From Pseudomonadota bacterium (GTDB taxonomy: Bacteria > Pseudomonadota > Alphaproteobacteria > Dongiales > Dongiaceae): 64,000 bases of DNA. The notes below the pieces were generated by a model. That model saw only the letters and a list, made by a program, of their open reading frames with translations. It was not told the DNA's origin and ran no database searches. Within the stretch, counting starts at the first letter, position 1, and every line of letters starts with the position of its first letter. Positions 7,872 to 15,712 of the stretch are shown here, in pieces. The position numbers and the translations under genes are program-made. The stretch spans positions 1 through 64,000 of the forward strand of contig JACPDN010000010.1 of the NCBI GenBank assembly GCA_016183985.1, given 5' to 3'.

Positions 7872-8651
7872 ATGAGTGTTCCCGTCCTGCAGCCGGTCGG
7901 GCGGACGTTCCTGGGCAGCCTGGAATCGATCGGGCGCTTGGCCCTCTTCACGCTGAAATCGCTGCTGCATTGCCTGACGCCGCCCTTCTATCCGCGGCTC
8001 ATCGTCAAGCAGATGATCGAGATCGGCTTCTATTCGCTGCCCGTGGTCGGCATGACGGCGGTCTTCACCGGCATGGTGCTGGTGCTGCAGACCTATGTCG
8101 CCGTATCGCGCTTGAATGCCGAGGCGACGATCCCCTATGTGGTGGTCATCTCGCTCACGCGCGAACTGGGCCCGGTTCTGGCCGGCTTGATGCTGGCGGG
8201 ACGTGTCGGTGCCGCGATGGCGGCCGAAATCGGCACCATGCGTGTGACCGAGCAGATCGACGCGCTGCGCACCCTTTCCACCAATCCCTTCAAATACCTG
8301 ATCGCTCCGCGCCTCATCGCCGCCGTGCTGATGCTGCCCGTCCTCGTCGGCATCGCCGATGTGATCGGCGTCTTCGGCGGCTATCTGGTCAGCGTCTACA
8401 AGCTGGATTTCAGCCCGCATATCTATCTGAAAAACACCGTCGATTTCGTCGAGACGATCGACATCGTCTCGGGCCTGGTGAAGGCCGCCGCCTTCGGCTT
8501 CGTCGTGGCTTTGATGGGTACCTATAACGGGTTCCAATCACGCGGCGGCGCGCAAGGCGTCGGCAAGGCAACGACCGATGCGGTGGTCAGCGCCTCGATC
8601 CTCATTCTCGCCGCCAATTTCGTCATTACCGGGATCTTCTTCAGCCGATGA
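7872..8651 (+). CDS. mlaE: MlaE-family ABC transporter permease
   Basis: MlaE-type permeases move phospholipids between the inner and outer membranes with an MlaF ATPase. The 259-residue protein has the family core: amphipathic N-terminus (LESIGRLALF), then membrane helices around GFYSLPVVGMTAVFTGMV and ELGPVLAGLMLAGRVGAA. The conserved loop MAAEIGTMRVTEQIDAL follows. I chose ATG 7872 because AAGG lies 7 nt upstream and the length then matches E. coli MlaE (260). The end overlaps mlaF by 4 nt. No MlaD, MlaC or MlaB gene is in this window, so partner proteins must be elsewhere. Confidence 0.9.
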   Translation: MSVPVLQPVGRTFLGSLESIGRLALFTLKSLLHCLTPPFYPRLIVKQMIEIGFYSLPVVGMTAVFTGMVLVLQTYVAVSRLNAEATIPYVVVISLTRELGPVLAGLMLAGRVGAAMAAEIGTMRVTEQIDALRTLSTNPFKYLIAPRLIAAVLMLPVLVGIADVIGVFGGYLVSVYKLDFSPHIYLKNTVDFVETIDIVSGLVKAAAFGFVVALMGTYNGFQSRGGAQGVGKATTDAVVSASILILAANFVITGIFFSR

Positions 8652-9421
8652 CCGATCTCAAGATCAAGGTGCGCGGGTTAAAGAAGGCGTTCGGGCCCAA
8701 GCAGGTGCTGAACGGCGTCGACCTCGATGTGCCGCGCGACAAATCGCTGGTCGTCATCGGCGGTTCCGGCACTGGCAAATCCGTGTTGATCAAATGCATC
8801 CTGGGGCTGATCGAGCCCGATGCCGGGTCGATCGAGATCGAGGGCCAAGAAGTCGTCGGCATGAAGACGGCCGAACGCGAAGATATCATGCGCAAATTCG
8901 GCATGCTGTTCCAGGGCTCGGCCCTCTTCGACAGCTTGCCGGTCTGGGAGAATGTCGCCTTCGGCCTCATCGCCGGGCGTGGCATGGACCGCCGGTCGGC
9001 AAAGGAAGTCGCCTTGCGCAAGCTCGCCGCCGTGGGCTTGGGCCCCGAAGTGGGCGAACTGGTTCCGGCGGAACTTTCGGGCGGCATGCAGAAGCGTGTG
9101 GCCCTCGCTCGTGCCATCGCGGTGGAGCCGGAGATCATCTTCTTCGACGAGCCGACCACCGGCCTTGATCCGATCATGGCGCAGGTGATCAACGAGCTCA
9201 TCGTCAAATGCGTGCGCTCATTGGGCGCCACGGCGCTCTCCATCACGCATGACATGCATTCCTTGCGCGCCATCGCCGATCACGCCGCCATGATCTATGA
9301 GGGCCGCATCATCTGGTCGGGCGACGCGAAAGCGGTCGACAATTCCGGCAACGCCTTCGTCGAACAATTCGTGCAAGGCCGCGCCGAAGGCCCCATCCGC
9401 ATGCCCGTCCGGCCGCTTTGA
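8648..9421 (+). CDS. mlaF: MlaF-family ABC ATPase
   Basis: This is the ATPase partner of the preceding permease in a phospholipid (Mla-type) transporter. Walker A is GGSGTGKS, the Q-loop is GMLFQGSALFDSL, the signature is LSGGMQKR, Walker B is IIFFDEPTTGLD and the switch is ITHDMHS; all are intact. The length of 257 residues is usual. The ATG overlaps the mlaE stop (ATGA). The gene is followed by an inverted-repeat element rather than by mlaD, which normally comes next in gammaproteobacteria. Confidence 0.92.
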   Translation: MTDLKIKVRGLKKAFGPKQVLNGVDLDVPRDKSLVVIGGSGTGKSVLIKCILGLIEPDAGSIEIEGQEVVGMKTAEREDIMRKFGMLFQGSALFDSLPVWENVAFGLIAGRGMDRRSAKEVALRKLAAVGLGPEVGELVPAELSGGMQKRVALARAIAVEPEIIFFDEPTTGLDPIMAQVINELIVKCVRSLGATALSITHDMHSLRAIADHAAMIYEGRIIWSGDAKAVDNSGNAFVEQFVQGRAEGPIRMPVRPL

Positions 9422-9449
9422 GGCGGGCGATGAGAGTGCGTGGCAACAG

Positions 9450-9573
9450 CCCCCTCTCCCCCACCCTCCCTCACATAGGGGGGAGGGAGTTCGACCGAGC
9501 ATGTACGCGACGCTGCGGTCAAACTGGCTGGGATTCCCTCCCCCCTACGTGGGGGAGGGTTAGGGAGAGGGGG
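9450..9573. repeat. Large C/G-tract inverted-repeat element upstream of radA
   Basis: Two arms of about 40 nt, 9450-9489 and 9533-9573, are near-perfect reverse complements (CCCCCTCTCCC... against ...GGGAGAGGGGG), separated by 43 nt. Each arm also folds on itself (CCCTCCC with GGGAGGG). This is BIME-like, a pair of oppositely oriented REP-type units. Its purine-rich right end (GGGAGAGGGGG) lies 10 nt before the radA ATG and would act as the ribosome-binding site. Confidence 0.85.
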
Positions 9574-9583
9574 TCTCGCCGCC

Positions 9584-11077
9584 ATGGCTAAGCCCGTGCG
9601 CAATTATGTCTGCCAGACCTGCGGGTCGGCCTTTCCGAAATGGGCCGGTAAGTGCGAGGCGTGCGGGGCGTGGAACTCGATCGTCGAGGAACCCGTGAGC
9701 AGCGGCGACGTGCCCAAGGGCCTCAGCGGCAAGCGCGGCAAGGGCGTTACCTTCGTGGCGCTCGATGGCGATGTGCCGCAGACGATCCGCCGGCCGACCG
9801 GCATGGCGGAATTCGACCGCGTGACCGGCGGCGGATTGGTGCGTGGCTCGGCGGTCCTCATCGGCGGCGATCCCGGCATCGGCAAATCGACCCTGATGCT
9901 GCAGGTGGCGACGATGCTGCGCGGCATCCGCGTCGCCTATATCTCGGGCGAAGAGGCGATCGAGCAGGTGCAGCTCCGCGCCAAGCGCCTTGGCGTCGGT
10001 GCCGATGAGAACCGCAAGGTCAGCGAGATCACAACCGAGCTCGCGGCCGCCACATCCTTGCGCGACATCATGGCAAGCCTCGACCGGCCGGATTGCCCCG
10101 AGATCGTCGTCATCGATTCGATCCAGACGCTCTATCTCGACAGCCTCGATTCGGCACCGGGTACCGTGGCGCAGGTGCGGACCTGCTCGGCCGAGCTTAT
10201 TCGTCTCGCCAAATCGCGTGGGTTCACCTTGCTGCTGGTCGGCCACGTCACCAAGGAAGGCCAGATTGCCGGCCCCCGCGTGCTGGAGCATATGGTCGAC
10301 ACGGTGCTCTATTTCGAAGGCGAGCGCGGGCATCACTTCCGCATCCTGCGCTCGGTCAAGAATCGCTTCGGTCCGGCCAATGAAATCGGCGTCTTCGAGA
10401 TGTCGGATCGGGGCCTCGCCGAAGTGCCCAACCCGTCGGCCCTGTTCCTCGCCGAACGGCACGGCAATATTTCCGGCGTCTCGGTCTTTGCCGGCATCGA
10501 GGGAACGCGCCCCGTGCTGGTCGAGGTGCAGGCGCTGGTCTCGCCCTCGCCGCTCGCCACACCGCGCCGTGCGGTCGTGGGTTGGGACAATGCCCGCATG
10601 GCGATGATCCTCGCTGTCCTCGAGACGCGCTGCGGACTGGGCCTCGCGGGGAGCGAAGTCTATCTCAACATCGCTGGCGGCCTGCGGATCTCGGAACCGG
10701 CGGCGGATCTCTCGGTCGCCCTGGCGCTGGTTTCCTCGCTCTCCGACCGGCCGGCGCCTTCGGACCTCATCGCCTTTGGCGAGATCGGCCTTTCCGGCGA
10801 GGTGCGCATGGTGGCGCAGGCGGAAACGCGCCTCAAGGAAGCCGCAAAACTCGGCTTCAAGCGGGCGATTCTCCCCAAACGCCTGTCCCAGGCCGGGGGC
10901 AAGCCGCTCAAAGTGGGCGGAATCCAACTCATTGAAATCGGCCATCTGCAAGAGATGATCGATTGGCTCTATAATGAAGTGCGCTCCAATGCGCTGGCTG
11001 CAACCGTTAGTGCCAGCCGCGCTCAACACCAAGGTAGCCAGGCATTGGGCCAGCAGGCAGGAGATAAGGTCCGTTGA
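9584..11077 (+). CDS. radA: DNA repair protein RadA
   Basis: RadA is a RecA-like, DnaB-type branch-migration helicase used in recombination. The 497-residue product has a complete C4 zinc finger (Cys10, 13, 24, 27), Walker A GGDPGIGKST, the RadA-specific motif KNRFG, and a C-terminal Lon-like domain (ALALVSSLSDRP, AFGEIGLSGEVR). The only candidate ribosome-binding site before ATG 9584 is the G-rich end of the upstream inverted-repeat element. The stop overlaps the cvpA TTG start by 4 nt, so the two are coupled. Confidence 0.96.
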   Translation: MAKPVRNYVCQTCGSAFPKWAGKCEACGAWNSIVEEPVSSGDVPKGLSGKRGKGVTFVALDGDVPQTIRRPTGMAEFDRVTGGGLVRGSAVLIGGDPGIGKSTLMLQVATMLRGIRVAYISGEEAIEQVQLRAKRLGVGADENRKVSEITTELAAATSLRDIMASLDRPDCPEIVVIDSIQTLYLDSLDSAPGTVAQVRTCSAELIRLAKSRGFTLLLVGHVTKEGQIAGPRVLEHMVDTVLYFEGERGHHFRILRSVKNRFGPANEIGVFEMSDRGLAEVPNPSALFLAERHGNISGVSVFAGIEGTRPVLVEVQALVSPSPLATPRRAVVGWDNARMAMILAVLETRCGLGLAGSEVYLNIAGGLRISEPAADLSVALALVSSLSDRPAPSDLIAFGEIGLSGEVRMVAQAETRLKEAAKLGFKRAILPKRLSQAGGKPLKVGGIQLIEIGHLQEMIDWLYNEVRSNALAATVSASRAQHQGSQALGQQAGDKVR

Positions 11078-11784
11078 ACTTCCTAGACGTCATCATCCTG
11101 GGTGTCATCGGGCTTTCCACCCTGCTCGCCTTCTCGCGCGGCTTCATCAAGGAATTGCTGTCGATCCTGGGCTGGATCGGCGCGGTCATCGCGACCGTCG
11201 CCTTCTTCACGCCCGCCCGCACCATCGTGCGGCAATACATCGCGGAGCCATTGCTCGCCGACATCGCCGCCGGGATCGGCATCTTCGTCGTGACGCTGGT
11301 TCTGTGCGGCATGCTCAATCATTGGATTTCGGCGCAAGTGCGCGGCAATGGGCTGGGTGCGCTCGATCGTTCCCTGGGGCTGGTCTTCGGCCTGGTGCGC
11401 GGCTCGGTCGTCGTCTGCGCCGCTTATATTCTGATGGCCTGGGCCTTGCCGAATGCGGCGGAGCGCCCAGATATGGTGAACGAAGCCCGGTTCCTGCCGG
11501 TTGTGGAACGTGGCGCGGGCTTCATGCTGAAGCTGCTGCCAGACGATATTCTCAAGACCGGCGAGGACGCCATCAACCGTTCGCTGGATGCGGTCGAGCA
11601 AGGCCAGGCGTTGGGCAATGCCCTGCAGACGATGACGCCGAATGGCACCCCTGCACCAAACACAGGGGCGAACAGCACAAACAGTGGTGCTGGTGCCCAA
11701 GAACCGGGTGGACAAGACGCCGGATCGGGGTATAAGGACGCCGAACGCAACGACCTAAACCGACTGATCCAGGGTTCCGAATAA
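11074..11784 (+). CDS. cvpA: CvpA family membrane protein
   Basis: CvpA is a four-helix inner-membrane protein linked to purF in many bacteria and to envelope homeostasis. The 236-residue protein has helices at about residues 3-20, 28-45, 62-82 and 105-123 (LGWIGAVIATVAFF, ADIAAGIGIFVVTLVLC). A hydrophilic, Asn/Gly-rich C-terminal tail follows. It starts with TTG, preceded by AGGAGA 9 nt upstream; no ATG occurs near the N-terminus. The start overlaps the radA stop. purF follows 25 nt downstream, the usual cvpA-purF order. Confidence 0.9.
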   Translation: MNFLDVIILGVIGLSTLLAFSRGFIKELLSILGWIGAVIATVAFFTPARTIVRQYIAEPLLADIAAGIGIFVVTLVLCGMLNHWISAQVRGNGLGALDRSLGLVFGLVRGSVVVCAAYILMAWALPNAAERPDMVNEARFLPVVERGAGFMLKLLPDDILKTGEDAINRSLDAVEQGQALGNALQTMTPNGTPAPNTGANSTNSGAGAQEPGGQDAGSGYKDAERNDLNRLIQGSE

Positions 11785-11809
11785 CCCGGCCGGAAAAAGG
11801 TAACTGCCG

Positions 11810-13264
11810 ATGCTTATGACACACCCCTTCGATGACGACCATTTGAAGGAGGAGTGCGGCATTATCGGCATCTTCGGCGTCGATGAAGCCGCTACCCGCA
11901 CCGTTCTCGGACTCCATGCCCTGCAGCATCGCGGGCAGGAAGCAGCCGGGATCGTTTCCCATGACGGCGAGACCTTCAATTCTCACCGGGCGATGGGTCA
12001 TGTCGCCGATAATTTTTCTGCCGAAAGTGTCGTCGGTCCCTTGAAGGGCCGCGCCGCCATCGGCCATGTGCGCTATTCGACGACCGGCGAGACGGCGCTC
12101 CGCAACGTGCAGCCGTTCTTTGCCGAGCTCGCCTTCGGCGGCATCGCCGTCGCGCATAACGGCAACCTCACCAATGCCGCCGCGATCCGGCGCGAGCTGG
12201 TGAAGCGCGGCTCGATCTTCCAGGCCTCATCCGATACCGAAGTCATTCCGCATCTGATGGCGACACATCTGCGCGGCAATGTCGTCGACCGGCTGATCAA
12301 TGCCCTCCATCAGGTGGAAGGCGCCTATTCGATCGTCGCCATCGCCAAGGATATGGTGATCGGCGTGCGCGATCCGCTGGGTGTCCGCCCGATGGTGCTG
12401 GGCAAGCTCGGCGACGGCTATATCCTCGCCTCGGAAACCTGCGCGCTCGACATCATGAGTGCCGAATATATCCGCGACGTCGACGCAGGCGAGATGATCA
12501 TTCTCGACAAGAACGGCATCACGTCGATGCGCCCCTTCTCGCCGGCCAAGCACCGCTTCTGCGTTTTCGAATACATCTATTTCGCCCGGCCGGATTCAGT
12601 GATGGAAGGCGTCAGCGTCTATGATGCCAGGAAGCGCATCGGCGCCGAGCTTTCCCGCGAAGCGGCGGTCGATGCCGATGTCGTCATCCCGGTGCCGGAT
12701 TCCGGCGTGCCGGCCGCACTCGGCTATGCCGAAGGCTCCGGCATTCCGTTCGAATACGGCATCATCCGCAATCATTATGTCGGCCGCACCTTCATCGAGC
12801 CGACGGACCAGATCCGGCATCTGGGTGTGAAGCTGAAGCACAACGCCAACCGCGCGAAGGTCGCCGGCAAGCGCATCATCCTGGTCGACGATTCGATCGT
12901 GCGTGGCACCACCTCGAAGAAGATCGTCGAGATGATGCGCCAGGCAGGTGCTACCGAAGTGCATATGCGCATCTCCAGCCCGCCCACCTCGCATTCCTGC
13001 TTCTACGGCATCGACACGCCCGAGCGCAGCAAGCTGCTGGCCGCCCGCATGTCGATCCAGGAAATGGCCGATTTCATCGGCGCCGATAGCCTCGCCTTCA
13101 TCTCATTGGACGGCCTCTATCGCGCCATGGGCCATCAGGGTCGCGACAAAGCCAATCCGCAATATTGCGACGCCTGCTTCACCGGCGATTATCCGACCGA
13201 GCTCACCGACCAGAGCAACGACAAGATCACGCAGTTGTCGCTGCTGGCCGAGAAGAGCGCTTAA
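11810..13264 (+). CDS. purF: Amidophosphoribosyltransferase
   Basis: PurF catalyses the first committed step of purine synthesis, PRPP plus glutamine to phosphoribosylamine. A short propeptide (MLMTHPFDDDHLKEE) precedes the nucleophile Cys of CGIIGIFG, so the enzyme is of the B. subtilis processed type. The glutaminase domain has LQHRGQEAAGI and GHVRYSTTG; the PRPP-binding loop is IILVDDSIVRGTTSKKIV. The C-terminal NPQYCDACFTGDYP is consistent with the Fe-S cluster type. The length of 484 residues is normal. Confidence 0.97.
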   Translation: MLMTHPFDDDHLKEECGIIGIFGVDEAATRTVLGLHALQHRGQEAAGIVSHDGETFNSHRAMGHVADNFSAESVVGPLKGRAAIGHVRYSTTGETALRNVQPFFAELAFGGIAVAHNGNLTNAAAIRRELVKRGSIFQASSDTEVIPHLMATHLRGNVVDRLINALHQVEGAYSIVAIAKDMVIGVRDPLGVRPMVLGKLGDGYILASETCALDIMSAEYIRDVDAGEMIILDKNGITSMRPFSPAKHRFCVFEYIYFARPDSVMEGVSVYDARKRIGAELSREAAVDADVVIPVPDSGVPAALGYAEGSGIPFEYGIIRNHYVGRTFIEPTDQIRHLGVKLKHNANRAKVAGKRIILVDDSIVRGTTSKKIVEMMRQAGATEVHMRISSPPTSHSCFYGIDTPERSKLLAARMSIQEMADFIGADSLAFISLDGLYRAMGHQGRDKANPQYCDACFTGDYPTELTDQSNDKITQLSLLAEKSA

Positions 13265-13267
13265 CCT

Positions 13268-13993
13268 ATGACCAATGTTGCTGAGGCCGGCCGTCTCGCC
13301 GGGAGGATCGCTCTTGTGACCGGCGCCTCGCGCGGCATCGGTGCCGCCATCGCCCGCGCCTATGCGCGGGAAGGCGCCGAGCTCATCCTCACCGCCCGCA
13401 CCACCGGCGGGCTTGAGGAGATCGACGACGAGATTAGGCAGATCAGCGGCAAGACCAGCCTGCTGGTGCCCTTCGATCTCAAGGATTTCGACGCCATCGA
13501 CCGGCTGGGCGCCGCTCTTTACGAGCGCTATGGCCGGCTCGACGTCCTGGTCGGCAATGCCGGCATGCTCGGTACACTCTCGCCCCTCGGCCATATCTCG
13601 CCCAAAGAATTCGAGGAGGTCATCGACCTCAACCTCACCGCCAATTGGCGCCTGCTCCGGGTCATGGATCCGCTGCTCAGGCAGTCGGAAGCGGGACGCG
13701 CGATCTTCGTGAGTTCCGGCGCCGCCCAGGGCCCCCGCGCCTATTGGGGCACCTATGCCATCTCAAAGGCCGCCTTGGAGATGATGGTGGGCATTTATGC
13801 CCAAGAGATTTTGCAGACCAAGGTCCGGGCCAATATGATCGACCCCGGCCGCACTCGCACCCGCATGCGGGCCAAGGCCTATCCGGGCGAAGACCCGATG
13901 ACCTTGAAGACGCCGGACGAGATCATGGCGCCCTTCGTCGAGCTCGCCACAGCCGATTTCGACGGCAATGGCGCGGTCGTAAAGGCGCAATAG
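13268..13993 (+). CDS. SDR-family NAD(P)-dependent oxidoreductase
   Basis: The 241-residue protein has the classical short-chain dehydrogenase layout: cofactor motif TGASRGIGAAIARA (about residues 18-31), NAG in GNAGMLG, catalytic Ser in FVSSGAAQG, and YAISK as the Tyr/Lys pair. It starts 3 nt after purF, so it is the last gene of the cvpA-purF unit; an SDR after purF is common in Rhodospirillales-like genomes. The substrate is not predictable from sequence. No terminator hairpin follows, only a TTTTTT run at about 14000. Confidence 0.9.
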   Translation: MTNVAEAGRLAGRIALVTGASRGIGAAIARAYAREGAELILTARTTGGLEEIDDEIRQISGKTSLLVPFDLKDFDAIDRLGAALYERYGRLDVLVGNAGMLGTLSPLGHISPKEFEEVIDLNLTANWRLLRVMDPLLRQSEAGRAIFVSSGAAQGPRAYWGTYAISKAALEMMVGIYAQEILQTKVRANMIDPGRTRTRMRAKAYPGEDPMTLKTPDEIMAPFVELATADFDGNGAVVKAQ

Positions 13994-14608
13994 CCCCTCT
14001 TTTTTGGGTTCCCTACCCTCCGATTCTGCATTCCTGTCGAATCTGGCTCTGATTCCAGGAGCTTGAGGCATTTCGGGGTATGGCGCGGCCATGTGACCCC
14101 AATCACTGCAAATCCGCGGTCCCAAGCCCAATATCAGGATGGTCGACGGCACTACCCTTCCCCTAAGGGCATCCGTCGAGAGTTTCCCTGAGTTTGCGAT
14201 TGAATATGACTTTGGGTGTACCCGGATCGGACCATGATGTCCCACCCTCAAGCACCCCGCCGGCGGGCTTTCCTGCCCCCCAACCTCGCCCGCCGGCGAC
14301 CCCTTTCTCCCGCCTCGCAAGTCCCTCCCCGCAAAAGCGTCATGCCAGCGTCATGTTGCTGCCAGAAAGTTCCGGCAATGATCGCTGCAAATGATGCCAA
14401 CCCAGCATTTGAGAGCGCAGCCATGAGCGTCGCCGCCAAACGTGATGACGTTTTTCTGAAGCCCGTGCTGATCGGCGTGCGCGGCTGGTACTTCCAGCCT
14501 TTGGCGCAGATCAAGAGCGGCTTCAAATCGGTGCGCGCGAGCTGCCTGATGCCGCGCCCGGCGAACGACCGGTAGCATCCACCGTCTCGTCGCCGACTTT
14601 CTAGATTC
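13994..14608. other. Non-coding stretch with inverted repeats
   Basis: I find no convincing gene here. A perfect 11-bp inverted repeat (14258-14268 with 14288-14298, CGCCGGCGGGC arms) and a 69-nt imperfect hairpin (14457-14525) are present. Small frames such as 14423-14575 (+) exist but overlap the hairpin, whose symmetry produces protein-like sequence on both strands. Confidence 0.5.
14457..14525. repeat. 69-nt imperfect hairpin
   Basis: Arms 14457-14488 and 14494-14525 pair at about 23 of 32 positions, with a perfect apical stem GGCTGG/CCAGCC around the loop TACTT and a perfect 7-bp base TGAAGCC/GGCTTCA. It could be a structured RNA or a decayed repeat element. Confidence 0.55.
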
Positions 14609-14687
14609 GTCATGCCCGGGCTTGGCCCGGGCATCCACTCTCTCAAGCGGCACCAGTGGATCCCCGAGTCTTCGCCCGGGGATGACG
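14609..14687. repeat. REP/BIME-like palindromic element
   Basis: Two hairpin units, GTCATGCCCGGG...CCCGGGCATCCA and TGGATCCCCGAG...CCCGGGGATGAC, sit head to head between genes. The same pattern recurs at 25379-25456, 48794-48901 and, shortened, at 29159-29189 and 60218-60246. Confidence 0.85.
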
Positions 14688-14700
14688 ATGGTGGGTGTGA

Positions 14701-15603
14701 CTACAGCTTCATCTCTTTCAGGCTGAAGTCTTTGGGCAGCTTTGCGGCGTCCAGATCCAGCCTGTCGGCCACCACCGGAATCTCGATCACGGTGGCCTCA
14801 TCGAGCGTCAGACGCAATGTCATGCCGGTGAAGAGTTCTTCCGCCTTGCCGGCACGGTCGATGTAGATGTGGTCGGTGCCCTTGGCGTTATCCTTGTTCG
14901 CAAGGTCGACCTTCGGCATCCATTCCAGCGGCGCGTCCTTCTCCATCAGATCCTGCGGCGCCACCAGCATCACGCGCTGCAGCGGCTCGTTCTCCTTGGA
15001 ATAGGCTAGGATGACGGCACCGTTCTTCTCGTCGCCGAACAACTCGTCATCGGCGGCGGTGATCTTGGCGTGGATTGCGAAGATGCGCTCGAACGCCCAG
15101 CCACCCTGCGCACCCATCGTGGCCCATTGGCCCGACTGGCCTTCGCCCGTGGCGTTGAACAGGTACTTGCCGGTTTCCAGCGAATAGACGGCGTAAGTCG
15201 GCATCTCGACACAGCAGCCAAAGCGCGTGAGGGTGAGGCAATTGCCCATCGCCGTGACGGCATCGGCCTTCCCCTCGACGGTGAAGGCGGCCGCCCCCCT
15301 GCCCTGATCGGTCACGGGATAGACGGTGACCTTGGCGGTCGCTTCCTCGAAATTCTGCTCGGCCTGTGGCCCTTCAGTCGAGACCTGGTGTTGCTCTATC
15401 TCGAGCAGCTGATAGAGCAGCACATTGTCCTGGAGTGCCGAGGCCAGGGTGTTGGTCTGGTAGCGGCGGCTGTCATTGGTGACGCGGAAATTCTCGCCGT
15501 CCTTGGCGATGGAAATCGAGGAGGGGAACGATTCCTGGATCAGCGGATCGGCAAAAGCGGGCAGCGGCAGCAGAAGGGCGGTCGCCAGGATAAGCTTGCG
15601 CAT
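14701..15603 (-). CDS. Exported protein of unknown function
   Basis: The 300-residue protein starts with a clear Sec signal peptide (MRKLILATALLLPLPAFA-DP) and has no further membrane segment, so it is predicted periplasmic or secreted. I do not recognise the family. Three Cys (NCLTLTRFGCCVEM) cluster mid-protein, and repeated Thr/Val-rich strands suggest a beta-rich fold. It lies 109 nt downstream of the PuuB-like oxidoreductase gene on the same strand. Membership in the polyamine operon is possible but unproven. Confidence 0.75.
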   Translation of the reverse strand: MRKLILATALLLPLPAFADPLIQESFPSSISIAKDGENFRVTNDSRRYQTNTLASALQDNVLLYQLLEIEQHQVSTEGPQAEQNFEEATAKVTVYPVTDQGRGAAAFTVEGKADAVTAMGNCLTLTRFGCCVEMPTYAVYSLETGKYLFNATGEGQSGQWATMGAQGGWAFERIFAIHAKITAADDELFGDEKNGAVILAYSKENEPLQRVMLVAPQDLMEKDAPLEWMPKVDLANKDNAKGTDHIYIDRAGKAEELFTGMTLRLTLDEATVIEIPVVADRLDLDAAKLPKDFSLKEMKL

Positions 15604-15712
15604 AAGGCACCTTGTGAATGGATGGCTTGCCCCTGCCCGTCCTCAGGGAAGGACAGGGTGTCACGCCTCAGTCGCGCTCACAAGATCCCGGGTTCACGCT
15701 ATTTCCCAAACA

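Noticed and set aside
9560-11032. A 490-codon open frame on the minus strand opposite radA
   Set aside because: It is a shadow of the GC-rich radA gene. The translation is rich in Arg/Asp/His/Gly without any motif, while radA on the + strand has all its family motifs.
14378-14575. A possible 65- or 50-residue small protein in the 14-kb gap
   Set aside because: It overlaps a large hairpin whose symmetry creates similar peptides on both strands, and no good ribosome-binding site precedes it.
14609-14687. A CRISPR-like repeat pattern
   Set aside because: The repeats are single dispersed palindromes without regular spacers or cas genes, so they fit REP/BIME elements instead.
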